From an uncultured Parabacteroides sp. (GTDB lineage Bacteria; Bacteroidota; Bacteroidia; Bacteroidales; Tannerellaceae): a stretch of 64,000 nt of DNA. The notes beneath the pieces are model-generated. The model was not told where the DNA came from and did no database searches. It worked only from the letters and a program-made list of their open reading frames with translations. The stretch lies in contig NZ_CAJJWO010000022.1 in the NCBI RefSeq assembly GCF_905196875.1, positions 9,824 to 73,823 of the forward strand. Direction: 5' to 3'. Shown piece by piece: positions 53,275 to 61,708 of this stretch (position 1 is the first letter of the stretch; every line of letters starts with the position of its first letter). The position numbers and the translations under genes are program-made.

Positions 53275-54084
53275 TTATTTTACAGAATCTTTATTGGCTA
53301 TGTTTACAGAGTCTTTAGGAACAGACAACCGTCCGTAATTGTACCGCATCAGATTCAGGCTATCCACATAGACTTTGAAATAAGAGGTCGAGTCATCTTT
53401 CCCATCCAGACGGATAAAGCCATATACGCTCTTCACCTGCTTGGTCGGCAACGTACGCAAAGTCGTTTCGTGATAACCGTCTTTCAACACCTTATCATTC
53501 ACGGTAATGATCGTATCCCCCTGATTAGCGCTCAGGCGGATCTCCGGACGATTCTTCATATTGTCATTCAACCCCCAGACACGCATTCCCAGAACGAAAG
53601 TACTGCCCGAAGGATAGTTTGTCTCCGGTTTGATATCGATCGTCACTCCGTTAAACAAGGCATTCGGTTCAAAGGTAAGATAAGTCAGTCGCGGCCAGAT
53701 ATCCACAGAATCCTGTTTCGATACCGGAGCAGCACTGGCCTGTACGTCTCCCAGCGCTTTCTGACGTTCATTCAAATCCGCCAGTACCAGATCGTACACC
53801 TGCATATATATATCCAGGTTACGGCCATACCATACCAGCGAGCTGTCGTAAACGGCCTGTTCTATTTTATGTTTACGGAACACTCCCTGATAAAGCGCCT
53901 CCTTTTTTGCATCATCACTATAAGTCTTATAATCGGTATTGATCATAGCCTCTGCCAGCTGCATATCGAGCAAGACAGCCTTCATCTCCTTTTCAGAGAG
54001 AATACCGTCGGGCACCTTACTGCATGAAGCCAGCAAAGTAGCCACTAACAAAGCGACGCCATATCTGCGCAAATTGTTCCGCAT
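53275..54084 (-). CDS. DUF4296 lipoprotein
   Basis: A 269-residue lipoprotein (LLASC lipobox). The helical DUF4296 domain occupies about residues 25-120 (LSEKEMKAVLLDMQLAEAMI, FRKHKIEQAVYDSSLVWYGR). A beta-sandwich-like region follows (GVTIDIKPETNYPSGSTFVL), with a low-complexity end (SVNIANKDSVK). The gene follows lspA directly (stop and start adjacent), the usual place in Bacteroidales. The function is unknown. Confidence 0.9.
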   Translation of the reverse strand: MRNNLRRYGVALLVATLLASCSKVPDGILSEKEMKAVLLDMQLAEAMINTDYKTYSDDAKKEALYQGVFRKHKIEQAVYDSSLVWYGRNLDIYMQVYDLVLADLNERQKALGDVQASAAPVSKQDSVDIWPRLTYLTFEPNALFNGVTIDIKPETNYPSGSTFVLGMRVWGLNDNMKNRPEIRLSANQGDTIITVNDKVLKDGYHETTLRTLPTKQVKSVYGFIRLDGKDDSTSYFKVYVDSLNLMRYNYGRLSVPKDSVNIANKDSVK

Positions 54085-54708
54085 TTATTTCTTTTCTTTT
54101 TCTTTCGAGAGACTGTCCGACAAAGTATGCCGGTAAAATATCAACAACAGAAAAACACCTACACAGATAGCCGAATCTGCCAGGTTGAAGATCGGACGGA
54201 AAAAGATGAACTCCTCTCCTCCCCAGATCGGGAACCAGTCCGGAAACTCTGTCTGAATCAACGGGAAGTAAAACATATCCACCACTTTCCCGTGCAGCCA
54301 GGTAGCATACCCACCCTCAGCAGGCATAAGTGAAGCAACCTGACCAAAACTATGGTCGAATATGACTCCATAAAAAATAGAATCTATTATATTACCGATA
54401 GCCCCTGCAAATATCAATGAGACACAAGCAATAAAACCAAAACTGTACTTCTCCTTCACCAGCTTATACAGGTAATAACCGATAAAGCCGACCGCAACGA
54501 TGCGGAATACAGATAAGAACAACTTGCCAATCACTTCAATCCCGAAAGCCATTCCCGGGTTTTCGGTAAAGTACAGATAAAACCACGGTGTGATTTCTAT
54601 ACTTTCATGCAGTTGCATATGTGTCTTGATCCAAATTTTGAGAGCCTGGTCAAGAAGAAGGAGCAGCATTACAATAAACACTGCTCCCCAACCTTTTGAA
54701 AATTTCAT
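54085..54708 (-). CDS. lspA: Lipoprotein signal peptidase (signal peptidase II)
   Basis: A 207-residue inner-membrane aspartyl protease that removes the signal peptides of lipoproteins after lipid attachment. Four helices, an N-terminal LLLLDQALKIWI, and the two catalytic aspartates in GAIGNIIDSIFYG and FNLADSAI are present. Compared with the E. coli enzyme it has an insert of about 40 residues (ASLMPAEGGYATWLHGKVVD and after), common in Bacteroidetes. It is fully embedded in the operon between traR/dksA and DUF4296. Confidence 0.96.
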   Translation of the reverse strand: MKFSKGWGAVFIVMLLLLLDQALKIWIKTHMQLHESIEITPWFYLYFTENPGMAFGIEVIGKLFLSVFRIVAVGFIGYYLYKLVKEKYSFGFIACVSLIFAGAIGNIIDSIFYGVIFDHSFGQVASLMPAEGGYATWLHGKVVDMFYFPLIQTEFPDWFPIWGGEEFIFFRPIFNLADSAICVGVFLLLIFYRHTLSDSLSKEKEKK

Positions 54709-55089
54709 TTATCTTTTACCTCCTTGTTTTGCTTCGATACTCAAAGTAGCATGAGGTACGGCACGCAGTCTTTCTTTCGGGATCAGTTTACCCGTTTCAC
54801 GACAAATACCGTAAGTCTTATTTTCGATACGGATCAAAGCTGCCTGTAAGTTCTGGATGAACTTCATCTGACGCTGTGCCAGACGTCCGGCCTCTTCTTT
54901 CGATAAGGTTGCGGCACCTTCTTCCAACACCTTGAATGTAGGTGATGTATCAGCCACGTCGTTACCATCAGAATTGGTTACACCCGATCTCAACAACTCA
55001 TAATCCTTTTTTGCTACCTCTAACTTCTCTAAAATAATGGCGCGGAACTCCTCGAGTTCAGCATCCGAATATCTTGTCTTTTCTGCCAT
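54709..55089 (-). CDS. TraR/DksA family protein with degenerate zinc finger
   Basis: A 126-residue transcription factor of the DksA fold: an N-terminal coiled coil (about 1-85, SDAELEEFRAIILEKLEVAK) and a C-terminal finger region. In family members four cysteines bind zinc. Here only YGICRETGKLIP keeps one Cys, and the second pair is replaced in HATLSIEAKQ (normally with CIxC). It must therefore fold without zinc. DksA acts in the secondary channel of RNA polymerase with ppGpp; whether this form does so is not known. It lies between ileS and lspA. Confidence 0.92.
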   Translation of the reverse strand: MAEKTRYSDAELEEFRAIILEKLEVAKKDYELLRSGVTNSDGNDVADTSPTFKVLEEGAATLSKEEAGRLAQRQMKFIQNLQAALIRIENKTYGICRETGKLIPKERLRAVPHATLSIEAKQGGKR

Positions 55090-55151
55090 GGTTCAATAAT
55101 TTTAGGTTCAACATTCATAATATATACATCAGGCGATCCAATGTCGCAGTC

Positions 55152-55159
55152 CAAATATA
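55152..55159 (-). promoter_or_regulatory. Promoter -7 element of traR/dksA-lspA unit
   Basis: TATATTTG on the minus strand, in the 120-bp gap after ileS, 62 nt before the traR/dksA start. Confidence 0.55.
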
Positions 55160-55209
55160 CGATAATATTTATATGCAGCAAGGGACGCCTTTCTTTTTTA
55201 ATAAAAAAT

Positions 55210-58200
55210 TCATTCCTTTTCGATACGAACCGACAGGTTGAAATCCTCAAAATCAAGCACGGTTGCATCGCTTATTGCATGATCTGTAATTTCAACCGAC
55301 ACAGCCAGTACCTGGTTTGCTATATATTCATTATACTCTTTAATCGCTTCATCCATTTCATCGGAAGAAAGAACCGTAACAGTAATCTTATCCGTAATAT
55401 CATAACCATTGCTCTTACGCAGGTTCTGGATACGATTCACCAGTTCGCGGGCCAATCCCTCTTTACGCAAGTCTTCCGTTACGGTGATATCCAGTGCCAC
55501 CGTCAGGCGTCCTTCGTTAGCAACCAGCCATCCGGGGATATCTTCCGAAATGATTTCCACATCAGCCAGTTCGACTGTTGCGTCCAGCCCTTCCACATTC
55601 AATGTGAATGTACCGGCAGCTTCAAACGCCATGATATTTTCCTGGCTCATGCTCTGGATGGCAGCTGCCAAACTCTTCATGATCTTACCGTAACGCGGGC
55701 CTAACTTCTTAAAGTCCGGTTTGATACGTTTCACCAGAATACCGGCGGCATTATCGACAAACTTCAATTCCTTCACATTCACCTCGTTCAGAATCAGGTT
55801 CTTTACCGCCTCGATGCTTTCCTGCAGGTGAGCGTCGACAACGGGTACCATGATCGTTTGCAGCGGCTGGCGAACTTTGATATTCACCTTACGACGCAAA
55901 GCCAACACCATAGAAGACACATCCTGCGCCATCTTCATACGTTCTTCCAGATCCTTGTCGATCAATGCTTCATCATATTTCGGGAAATCCGACAAGTGAA
56001 CAGACTCTACAGTCTCACGTCCGGTAACAGCAATCAGGTCGCAGAACAACTGGTCTCCATAGAACGGAGCAATCGGCGACATCAGCTTGGCGATTGTTTC
56101 CAGGCAAGTATATAATGTCTGGTAAGCAGACAACTTATCGGTAGTCATGCCTCCACCCCAGAAACGGCGGCGGTTCAGACGTACATACCAGTTACTCAGG
56201 TTATCGTTCACGAATTCAGAGATAGCACGTCCCGCACGTGTCGGTTCGTAGGTATCATAGAATCCGTCGACATCCTTCACCAATGTATTCAACAACGAAA
56301 GGATCCAGCGATCGATTTCCGGGCGTTCTTTCAGAGGAACATCCGGTTCCGAATAATCAAATCCGTCTACGTTTGCATACAGAGCAAAAAATGAATACGT
56401 ATTATATAATGTACCGAAGAATTTACGGCGCACTTCATCCATTCCGTCGATATCGAACTTGATATTATCCCACGGAGAAGCATTGGTGATCATATACCAG
56501 CGCAACGGGTCGGAACCATACTGCTCGATTGTAGAGAACGGATCGACGGCATTACCCAGACGTTTGGACATCTTGTTGCCGTTCTTATCCAATACAAGAC
56601 CATTAGACACAACCGCTTTATAAGCCACACTGTCGAACACCATCGTTGCCAGCGCATGCAGGGTAAAGAACCAGCCACGAGTCTGGTCTACACCTTCAGC
56701 GATAAAGTCTGCCGGATATACCTCGCGGCTATCCAGTAACTCCTTATTCTCGAACGGATAATGGATCTGGGCATAAGGCATCGCACCCGAGTCGAACCAA
56801 ACGTCGATCAGGTCGGTCTCACGCTTCATCGGCTTGCCGCTTTCAGAAACAAGGATCACCTCATCCACATACGGACGGTGCAGGTCGATCTTTTCGTAAT
56901 TATCCTTATTGTATTCGCCCGGCTGGAATCCTTTCACCTTATACGGGTTCGACTCCATCAGTCCGGCCTTAACAGCTTTCTCTATTTCATTGTACAGTTC
57001 TTCTACCGAACCGATACATTTTTCTTCCGTACCGTCTTCCGTACGCCAGATAGGCAGCGGAGTACCCCAGTAGCGGCTGCGGCTCAGGTTCCAGTCCTGC
57101 AGGTTTTCCAACCATTTACCGAAACGGCCTGTACCTGTACTCTGCGGTTTCCAGTTGATCGTATTGTTCAGTTCGATCATACGGTCGCGGCAGGCAGTGG
57201 TACGGATAAACCAGCTATCCAGCGGATAGTATAATACAGGTTTGTCGGTACGCCAGCAGTGCGGATAGTTGTGTACATGCTTTTCGATACGGAACACGCG
57301 GTTCTGCACCTTCAGCATCATACATATCTCGATATCCAATGTTTCGTCTTTATCCGTCTTTTCCGGATCATAGGCATTCTTTACGAACTTACCCTCGAAC
57401 GGATCGTAATCGGCTGCATTCATACGAGTCTGCACGAACTCAGGATCCAGGTCTTCCATTAGATAGAACTTACCGGTCATATCCACCATCGGACGATTAT
57501 TACCATCCTTATCGACCATCATCAAAGGAGGCACACCGCTAGCTTTCGCCACGCGGTCGTCGTCCGCACCGAATGTCGGAGCGATATGAACGATACCTGT
57601 ACCATCTTCCGTTGTTACATAATCGCCGGTGATCACACGGAAAGCACCTTCTCCCGGATTCACCCAGGGGATCAACTGTTCGTAATGCATACCGGCCAGT
57701 TCCGGACCTTTCCACTCGCCAACCACCTTGAACGGGATCAGTTTATCACCGATCTTATAGTCAGACAGTTCCAGTTCGGCAGCCTTCGGATTAAAATGTG
57801 CATCCATCAGATCCTTAGCCAATACGACTGTCATCGGCATACCTGTGTACGGGTTGTAAGTCTGAACAGCCACATAGGTGATATTCGGGCCTACGCAAAG
57901 CGCCGTATTGGAAGGCAATGTCCAGGGAGTAGTCGTCCATGCCAGGAAGAACGGTTCACCGAACTGTGCCATTTCCGGCTTCGGGTCGAGTATACGGAAT
58001 TGAGCCGTACAGGTCGTATCTTTCACGTCGCGGTAACATCCCGGCTGGTTCAGCTCGTGCGAGCTCAAACCTGTTCCGGCTGCCGGCGAATACGGTTGGA
58101 TGGTATATCCTTTGTACAGCAAACCTTTCTTATATAATTCTTTCAGCAGATACCACAAAGTTTCGATGTAACGGTTATCGTAGGTGATATACGGATTTTC

Positions 58201-58638
58201 CATATCCACCCAGTAGCCCATCTTGTCGGTGAGGTCTTCCCATTCTTTGGTAAACTTCATCACATCGCGGCGGCAAGCTGCATTATATTCAGCGACAGAA
58301 ATCTTCTTGCCGATATCTTCCTTGGTTATACCCAACGATTTTTCCACGCCCAGCTCAACCGGCAGGCCGTGAGTATCCCATCCTGCCTTACGGTTCACCA
58401 GATATCCTTTCATGGTTTTGTAACGGCAGAAAATATCTTTGATCGAACGGGCAATAACGTGGTGAATACCCGGCATACCGTTTGCTGAAGGCGGACCTTC
58501 ATAAAACACAAACGAGGGGTATCCTTCGCGGATTTCAAGACTCTTATGGAAGATGTCGCCATCCTGCCATTTCTTCAGCACCTCTTTATTTACGTTCGAC
58601 AAGTCAAACTTAGAGTATTCAGCAAATTTCTTACTCAT
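55210..58638 (-). CDS. ileS: Isoleucyl-tRNA synthetase
   Basis: A 1142-residue class I synthetase that charges tRNA-Ile. The HIGH-equivalent is in NGMPGIHHVIARSIKD near residue 57, the KMSKS-equivalent in NGNKMSKRLGN, and the editing domain lies between (TTPWTLPSNTALCVGP). The long C-terminal part and the start MSKKFAEYSKFDLSNVN are of the eukaryote-like IleRS type, which is often less sensitive to mupirocin; that is family knowledge, not shown here. It starts the ileS - traR/dksA - lspA - DUF4296 series. Confidence 0.97.
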   Translation of the reverse strand: MSKKFAEYSKFDLSNVNKEVLKKWQDGDIFHKSLEIREGYPSFVFYEGPPSANGMPGIHHVIARSIKDIFCRYKTMKGYLVNRKAGWDTHGLPVELGVEKSLGITKEDIGKKISVAEYNAACRRDVMKFTKEWEDLTDKMGYWVDMENPYITYDNRYIETLWYLLKELYKKGLLYKGYTIQPYSPAAGTGLSSHELNQPGCYRDVKDTTCTAQFRILDPKPEMAQFGEPFFLAWTTTPWTLPSNTALCVGPNITYVAVQTYNPYTGMPMTVVLAKDLMDAHFNPKAAELELSDYKIGDKLIPFKVVGEWKGPELAGMHYEQLIPWVNPGEGAFRVITGDYVTTEDGTGIVHIAPTFGADDDRVAKASGVPPLMMVDKDGNNRPMVDMTGKFYLMEDLDPEFVQTRMNAADYDPFEGKFVKNAYDPEKTDKDETLDIEICMMLKVQNRVFRIEKHVHNYPHCWRTDKPVLYYPLDSWFIRTTACRDRMIELNNTINWKPQSTGTGRFGKWLENLQDWNLSRSRYWGTPLPIWRTEDGTEEKCIGSVEELYNEIEKAVKAGLMESNPYKVKGFQPGEYNKDNYEKIDLHRPYVDEVILVSESGKPMKRETDLIDVWFDSGAMPYAQIHYPFENKELLDSREVYPADFIAEGVDQTRGWFFTLHALATMVFDSVAYKAVVSNGLVLDKNGNKMSKRLGNAVDPFSTIEQYGSDPLRWYMITNASPWDNIKFDIDGMDEVRRKFFGTLYNTYSFFALYANVDGFDYSEPDVPLKERPEIDRWILSLLNTLVKDVDGFYDTYEPTRAGRAISEFVNDNLSNWYVRLNRRRFWGGGMTTDKLSAYQTLYTCLETIAKLMSPIAPFYGDQLFCDLIAVTGRETVESVHLSDFPKYDEALIDKDLEERMKMAQDVSSMVLALRRKVNIKVRQPLQTIMVPVVDAHLQESIEAVKNLILNEVNVKELKFVDNAAGILVKRIKPDFKKLGPRYGKIMKSLAAAIQSMSQENIMAFEAAGTFTLNVEGLDATVELADVEIISEDIPGWLVANEGRLTVALDITVTEDLRKEGLARELVNRIQNLRKSNGYDITDKITVTVLSSDEMDEAIKEYNEYIANQVLAVSVEITDHAISDATVLDFEDFNLSVRIEKE

Positions 58639-58673
58639 ATCGCGTTATATTTATCTTTCTTCTAAAAATGCCG

Positions 58674-58681
58674 CAAAGTTA
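58674..58681 (-). promoter_or_regulatory. Promoter -7 element of ileS
   Basis: TAACTTTG on the minus strand, 36 nt before the ATG. Confidence 0.65.
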
Positions 58682-58740
58682 GTGATTTAATTCCAATTAG
58701 AAAAAAAAAGATTTACTTTAGGTAACGTCAAAGAAAGCCG

Positions 58741-58748
58741 TACTTTTG
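58741..58748 (+). promoter_or_regulatory. Promoter -7 element of the acyltransferase gene
   Basis: TACTTTTG, 29 nt before the ATG at 58777. Confidence 0.65.
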
Positions 58749-58776
58749 CAGTCGGATACAAAAATGGATAAGCACC

Positions 58777-59826
58777 ATGATCGACACACTCACCTCTTTG
58801 CGAATATTCTTTGCCCTGATGGTATTCGGGGCCCATTGCTATGTACTGGATTCAAGTTTCGATGCCCACTTCTTCAAAGAGGGGTTTGTCGGGGTCAGTT
58901 TCTTTTTCGTCCTCAGCGGCTTTATTATCGCCTACAATTACCAGGAAAAGTTATTGACAAAACGCACCGACAAGCGTACTTTCTGGGTGGCCCGTATCGC
59001 CCGTATTTATCCTTTGCATCTGCTTACGTTAGTAATTGCGGCATGTATAGGGGGATATGTTCAGTATAACGGCACGGTAGACTGGATAAAACACTTTGCA
59101 GCTTCCACCTTCCTGCTGCAACCGTTCTTCCCCTCGGCCGACTACTTTTTCTCATTCAACAGCCCGTCGTGGAGTTTGGGATGCGAACAGTTATTTTATT
59201 TCTGTTTCCCTCTTGTTATCCCATTCTTAAACAGCCGGCGAAACCTGCTTATCGCACTCGGTATCTGCCTTCCGGTCATGCTAGCGGGCATGTATCTGAC
59301 ACCTGATGAACAGATCAAAGCATACTGGTATGTCAATCCGATCACCCGCCTGCCGGACTTTTTCGTAGGAGTTTTACTTTACCAGTTCTATCGGCTATTA
59401 TGCAGTAAAAAGATATCTTATTCCGCCGGCACACTATTGGAGACAGGCGTCGTTGTCCTGTTTTTCCTTTTCTATCTTTGTGCTGCCGACATTCCCAAAG
59501 TCTATCGTTATTCTTGCTATTACTGGTTGCCGGTTTCTCTGATGATCCTTGTTTTCGCCCTGCAAAAGGGAATGCTATCCCGACTGCTCTCCAATCGCTT
59601 CTTAATCATTGGCGGTGAAATCAGTTACAGCTTCTACCTGATCCATTTATTTATCATACTGACATACACCAAAATGGCCGCTATCTACCAATGGCAAATA
59701 CAATGGACAATCAGCGTTCCCCTTATCTTCTGTATCACTGTCGCACTCAGCTTGCTTTCTTATTATTATTTTGAAAAGCCGGCTAATAGGTGGGTAAAAA
59801 GGGTACTGACTAAAAAACAATCCTAA
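58777..59826 (+). CDS. Acyltransferase family 3 (OafA-like) membrane protein
   Basis: A 349-residue inner-membrane protein of about ten helices. The family-defining N-terminus is LTSLRIFFALMVFGAHC (conserved R and H), followed by GFVGVSFFFVLSGFIIAYN and the arginine-rich WVARIARIYPLHLL. Relatives move acetyl or other acyl groups onto O-antigen, capsule or other envelope glycans. The gene stands alone with its own promoter and a following stem-loop, so the target is unknown. Confidence 0.93.
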   Translation: MIDTLTSLRIFFALMVFGAHCYVLDSSFDAHFFKEGFVGVSFFFVLSGFIIAYNYQEKLLTKRTDKRTFWVARIARIYPLHLLTLVIAACIGGYVQYNGTVDWIKHFAASTFLLQPFFPSADYFFSFNSPSWSLGCEQLFYFCFPLVIPFLNSRRNLLIALGICLPVMLAGMYLTPDEQIKAYWYVNPITRLPDFFVGVLLYQFYRLLCSKKISYSAGTLLETGVVVLFFLFYLCAADIPKVYRYSCYYWLPVSLMILVFALQKGMLSRLLSNRFLIIGGEISYSFYLIHLFIILTYTKMAAIYQWQIQWTISVPLIFCITVALSLLSYYYFEKPANRWVKRVLTKKQS

Positions 59827-59837
59827 AAAGCACGTAC

Positions 59838-59857
59838 ATGCTTTGTATATAAAGCAT
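59838..59857 (+). terminator. Stem-loop after the acyltransferase gene
   Basis: ATGCTTT, loop GTATAT, AAAGCAT, followed by ATTTTAG; a weak terminator. Two more dyads follow (59854-59865 and the perfect TTGCACT/AGTGCAA at 59872-59890). Confidence 0.5.
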
Positions 59858-59894
59858 ATTTTAGCGATATTTGCACTATATACAGTGCAAGACG

Positions 59895-61169
59895 ATGGAA
59901 AAGCGGATTATAAAAGCAATTATTGCTGAACGCCAGAGGGAAATCAGCAATATACAATTAGTCAAAAGACCGATCTATTTCGAAGAACAAGCTAATTATG
60001 TATTAGTTGGGATTCGGCGAGCCGGTAAGTCCTACCAAATGTATCAGGATATACAAAATCTGATAGAATCCGGTAAAGCAACTATCGAAGACTGTTTATA
60101 TATCAATTTCGAGGATGAACGCATTTCCTCAATCAGCAGTTCTGAACTAGGGTTATTATTAGAATGCTATGCCGAGATGTATGACAATCGCACCCCATTG
60201 ATCTATCTGGATGAAATACAGAACATCGATGGCTGGGAAAAATTTGCCCGCCGCCTGGCCGATTCCAAATACCGGGTTTTCATTACCGGAAGTAATGCAA
60301 AAATGCTTAGCCGGGATATTGCAACTACACTCGGAGGCAGGTTTATCATACGGGAGGTATTTCCTTTCTCATTCAGGGAGTTTTTAACCTATCATAAAAT
60401 CGACCTAAAGAAAAACTGGGAATACGATCCGGAATTGCGCCTACAGGTGATCAGACAATTCGATACCTATTTTCATTTCGGTGGTTTCGCAGAAACATTT
60501 CCCTTAACAGACAAACGGGAATGGATCAACTCGCTTTACCTGAAGATTTTACTAGGAGACATTATCGCACGAAACGAAATACGCAACGGCAACGCCATTC
60601 GTTTACTTGCCAAAAAACTGGCGGAAAGTGTTATGCAGCCTACCACTCAAACCCGGTTACTAAATATCATAAAATCGTCGGGGAGCAACATTGGCCGTAA
60701 CACATTGGCCGATTACCTGAATTACATGAATGACGTTTATCTGACTTTTAATGTTCCGAACTTCACAGATTCGGTAGCCGAACGTTTTTCCAGCTGTAAA
60801 CGATATTACTATGACAATGGGTTATTGAATAATTTCCTCTTCGATGCCGAAACCAAATTGTTGGAAAACATAGTAGCCATAAATCTGATCGAACGATACA
60901 GAAAAGGAGAAGAATACGGGGTATTCTTCTATAATAAAGGTATCGAAGTCGATTTTTACATTCCTGACGAGGAAATAGCGATACAAGTATCATACAGCAT
61001 CGACGACCCGCTCACCCGGGAGAGAGAAACCAAAGCCTTACGGAAAATAGCAGAAGTCTTTCCTCTTAGAAAAGCATTTATAATCACCCGGGACGAAGAA
61101 ACAACGATCTCCGAAAGCGGTTTAGATATAGAAGTGCTCCCTGTCTGGAAATGGTTGCTTAAGGAATAA
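59895..61169 (+). CDS. AAA+ ATPase with DUF4143 domain
   Basis: A 424-residue ATP-binding protein. The start is taken at MEKRIIKAIIAERQ; the eight extra residues upstream lie in a dyad/promoter region. Walker A is GIRRAGKS (VLVGIRRAGKSYQMYQ) and Walker B LIYLDEIQNIDGWE, followed by the sensor FITGSNAKML. The C-terminal half is DUF4143, with the nuclease-like fold end GIEVDFYIPDEEIAIQVSYS. These stand-alone ATPases are very common in Bacteroidetes. Their role is unclear, and links to toxin, defence or mobile-element functions have been suggested. Confidence 0.92.
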   Translation: MEKRIIKAIIAERQREISNIQLVKRPIYFEEQANYVLVGIRRAGKSYQMYQDIQNLIESGKATIEDCLYINFEDERISSISSSELGLLLECYAEMYDNRTPLIYLDEIQNIDGWEKFARRLADSKYRVFITGSNAKMLSRDIATTLGGRFIIREVFPFSFREFLTYHKIDLKKNWEYDPELRLQVIRQFDTYFHFGGFAETFPLTDKREWINSLYLKILLGDIIARNEIRNGNAIRLLAKKLAESVMQPTTQTRLLNIIKSSGSNIGRNTLADYLNYMNDVYLTFNVPNFTDSVAERFSSCKRYYYDNGLLNNFLFDAETKLLENIVAINLIERYRKGEEYGVFFYNKGIEVDFYIPDEEIAIQVSYSIDDPLTRERETKALRKIAEVFPLRKAFIITRDEETTISESGLDIEVLPVWKWLLKE

Positions 61170-61243
61170 ATCAATCAAAAAAGCACAAATAAACACATAG
61201 CTTATGATTTTTAAGTCCAAGCTGTATTTTTCCGCTACAAACA

Positions 61244-61274
61244 GTTGTTTATTTGATCGTATCTACTATCTTTG
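61244..61274 (+). promoter_or_regulatory. Promoter of the structured leader
   Basis: GTTG at 61244-61247, 19 nt, TATCTTTG at 61267-61274. The transcript would start near 61281, giving a leader of about 430 nt before the ATG at 61709. Confidence 0.75.
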
Positions 61275-61338
61275 CAGTACTACAGAAAGCGCAGAAACTA
61301 TAGCGTTAGGTTCTGTTCTGTAGAAATATTTAGAATAA

Positions 61339-61417
61339 GGCATTTTAAGATATTATCTCGGTCTACATAAATTATCCCGTTTTTTAGACAGAATTGAGAT
61401 AGTAGCAACAAAATGCC
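61339..61417 (-). repeat. Stem-loop element, copy A (inverted relative to copy B)
   Basis: GGCATTTT (61339-61346) pairs with AAAATGCC (61410-61417). Inside, ATTATCTC pairs with GAGATAGT, and GTCTA (61361-61365) with TAGAC (61385-61389). Read on the minus strand, the blocks GTTGCT, ACTATC, TCTGTC, GGGATA, ATGTAG, GAGAT appear in the same order as in copy B. Confidence 0.75.
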
Positions 61418-61454
61418 CATGTTATTTGTATATATGTAGTTATATATGATATGA

Positions 61455-61535
61455 CGTGGGCTGTTGCTTACTATCAGTCTGTCAGGGAGGGATACCCTAT
61501 GTAGCTGAGATGTAGCAATAGCACCACGTTTTTTT
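61455..61535 (+). terminator. Stem-loop element, copy B, with terminator form
   Basis: CGTGG (61455-61459) pairs with CCACG (61524-61528) and GCTGTTGCT (61460-61468) with AGCAATAGC (61514-61522), one bulged A between; seven T residues follow. It has the form of an intrinsic terminator inside the leader. The loop has the blocks ACTATC, TCTGTC, GGGATA, ATGTAG and GAGAT also seen in copy A. Confidence 0.75.
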
Positions 61536-61617
61536 ATGCCTTTTTTCAAGCTATACTTTTTACTGCCCATACTTAGTTAATATATTAAACAATCATACAA
61601 TTCAGTAAAAAGGCATA
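61535..61617 (+). promoter_or_regulatory. Mutually exclusive pairings in the leader
   Basis: AAAAAGGCATA (61607-61617) is complementary over 11 bases to TATGCCTTTTT (61535-61545). CAGTAAAAAG (61603-61612) is complementary over 10 bases to CTTTTTACTG (61556-61565). The two helices cannot form together, which suggests a switch. Confidence 0.5.
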
Positions 61618-61708
61618 GTGAAGAGGAGACTCTACAACTGTCCGGTTCGGGAGAATAGGATAGTATCTATATAGCAGATAATATGTATCATATAAAACGT
61701 TTCATACT

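Larger units (their letters stand above)
61170..61708. other. Structured leader region of the HTH/alpha-CTD gene
   Basis: A 539-bp stretch without a credible protein gene. It holds a good promoter (61244-61274), two related stem-loops in inverted orientation (61339-61417 and 61455-61535), a further set of mutually exclusive pairings (61535-61617) and a CCG-GTT-CGG mini-hairpin near 61642. A 90-residue minus-strand frame covers the structures and looks accidental. Confidence 0.75.

Noticed and set aside
61298..61570. 90-codon minus-strand frame in the structured leader
   Set aside because: It covers both stem-loops and the terminator, has no homologous look and no promoter in front; the RNA structures explain the sequence better.
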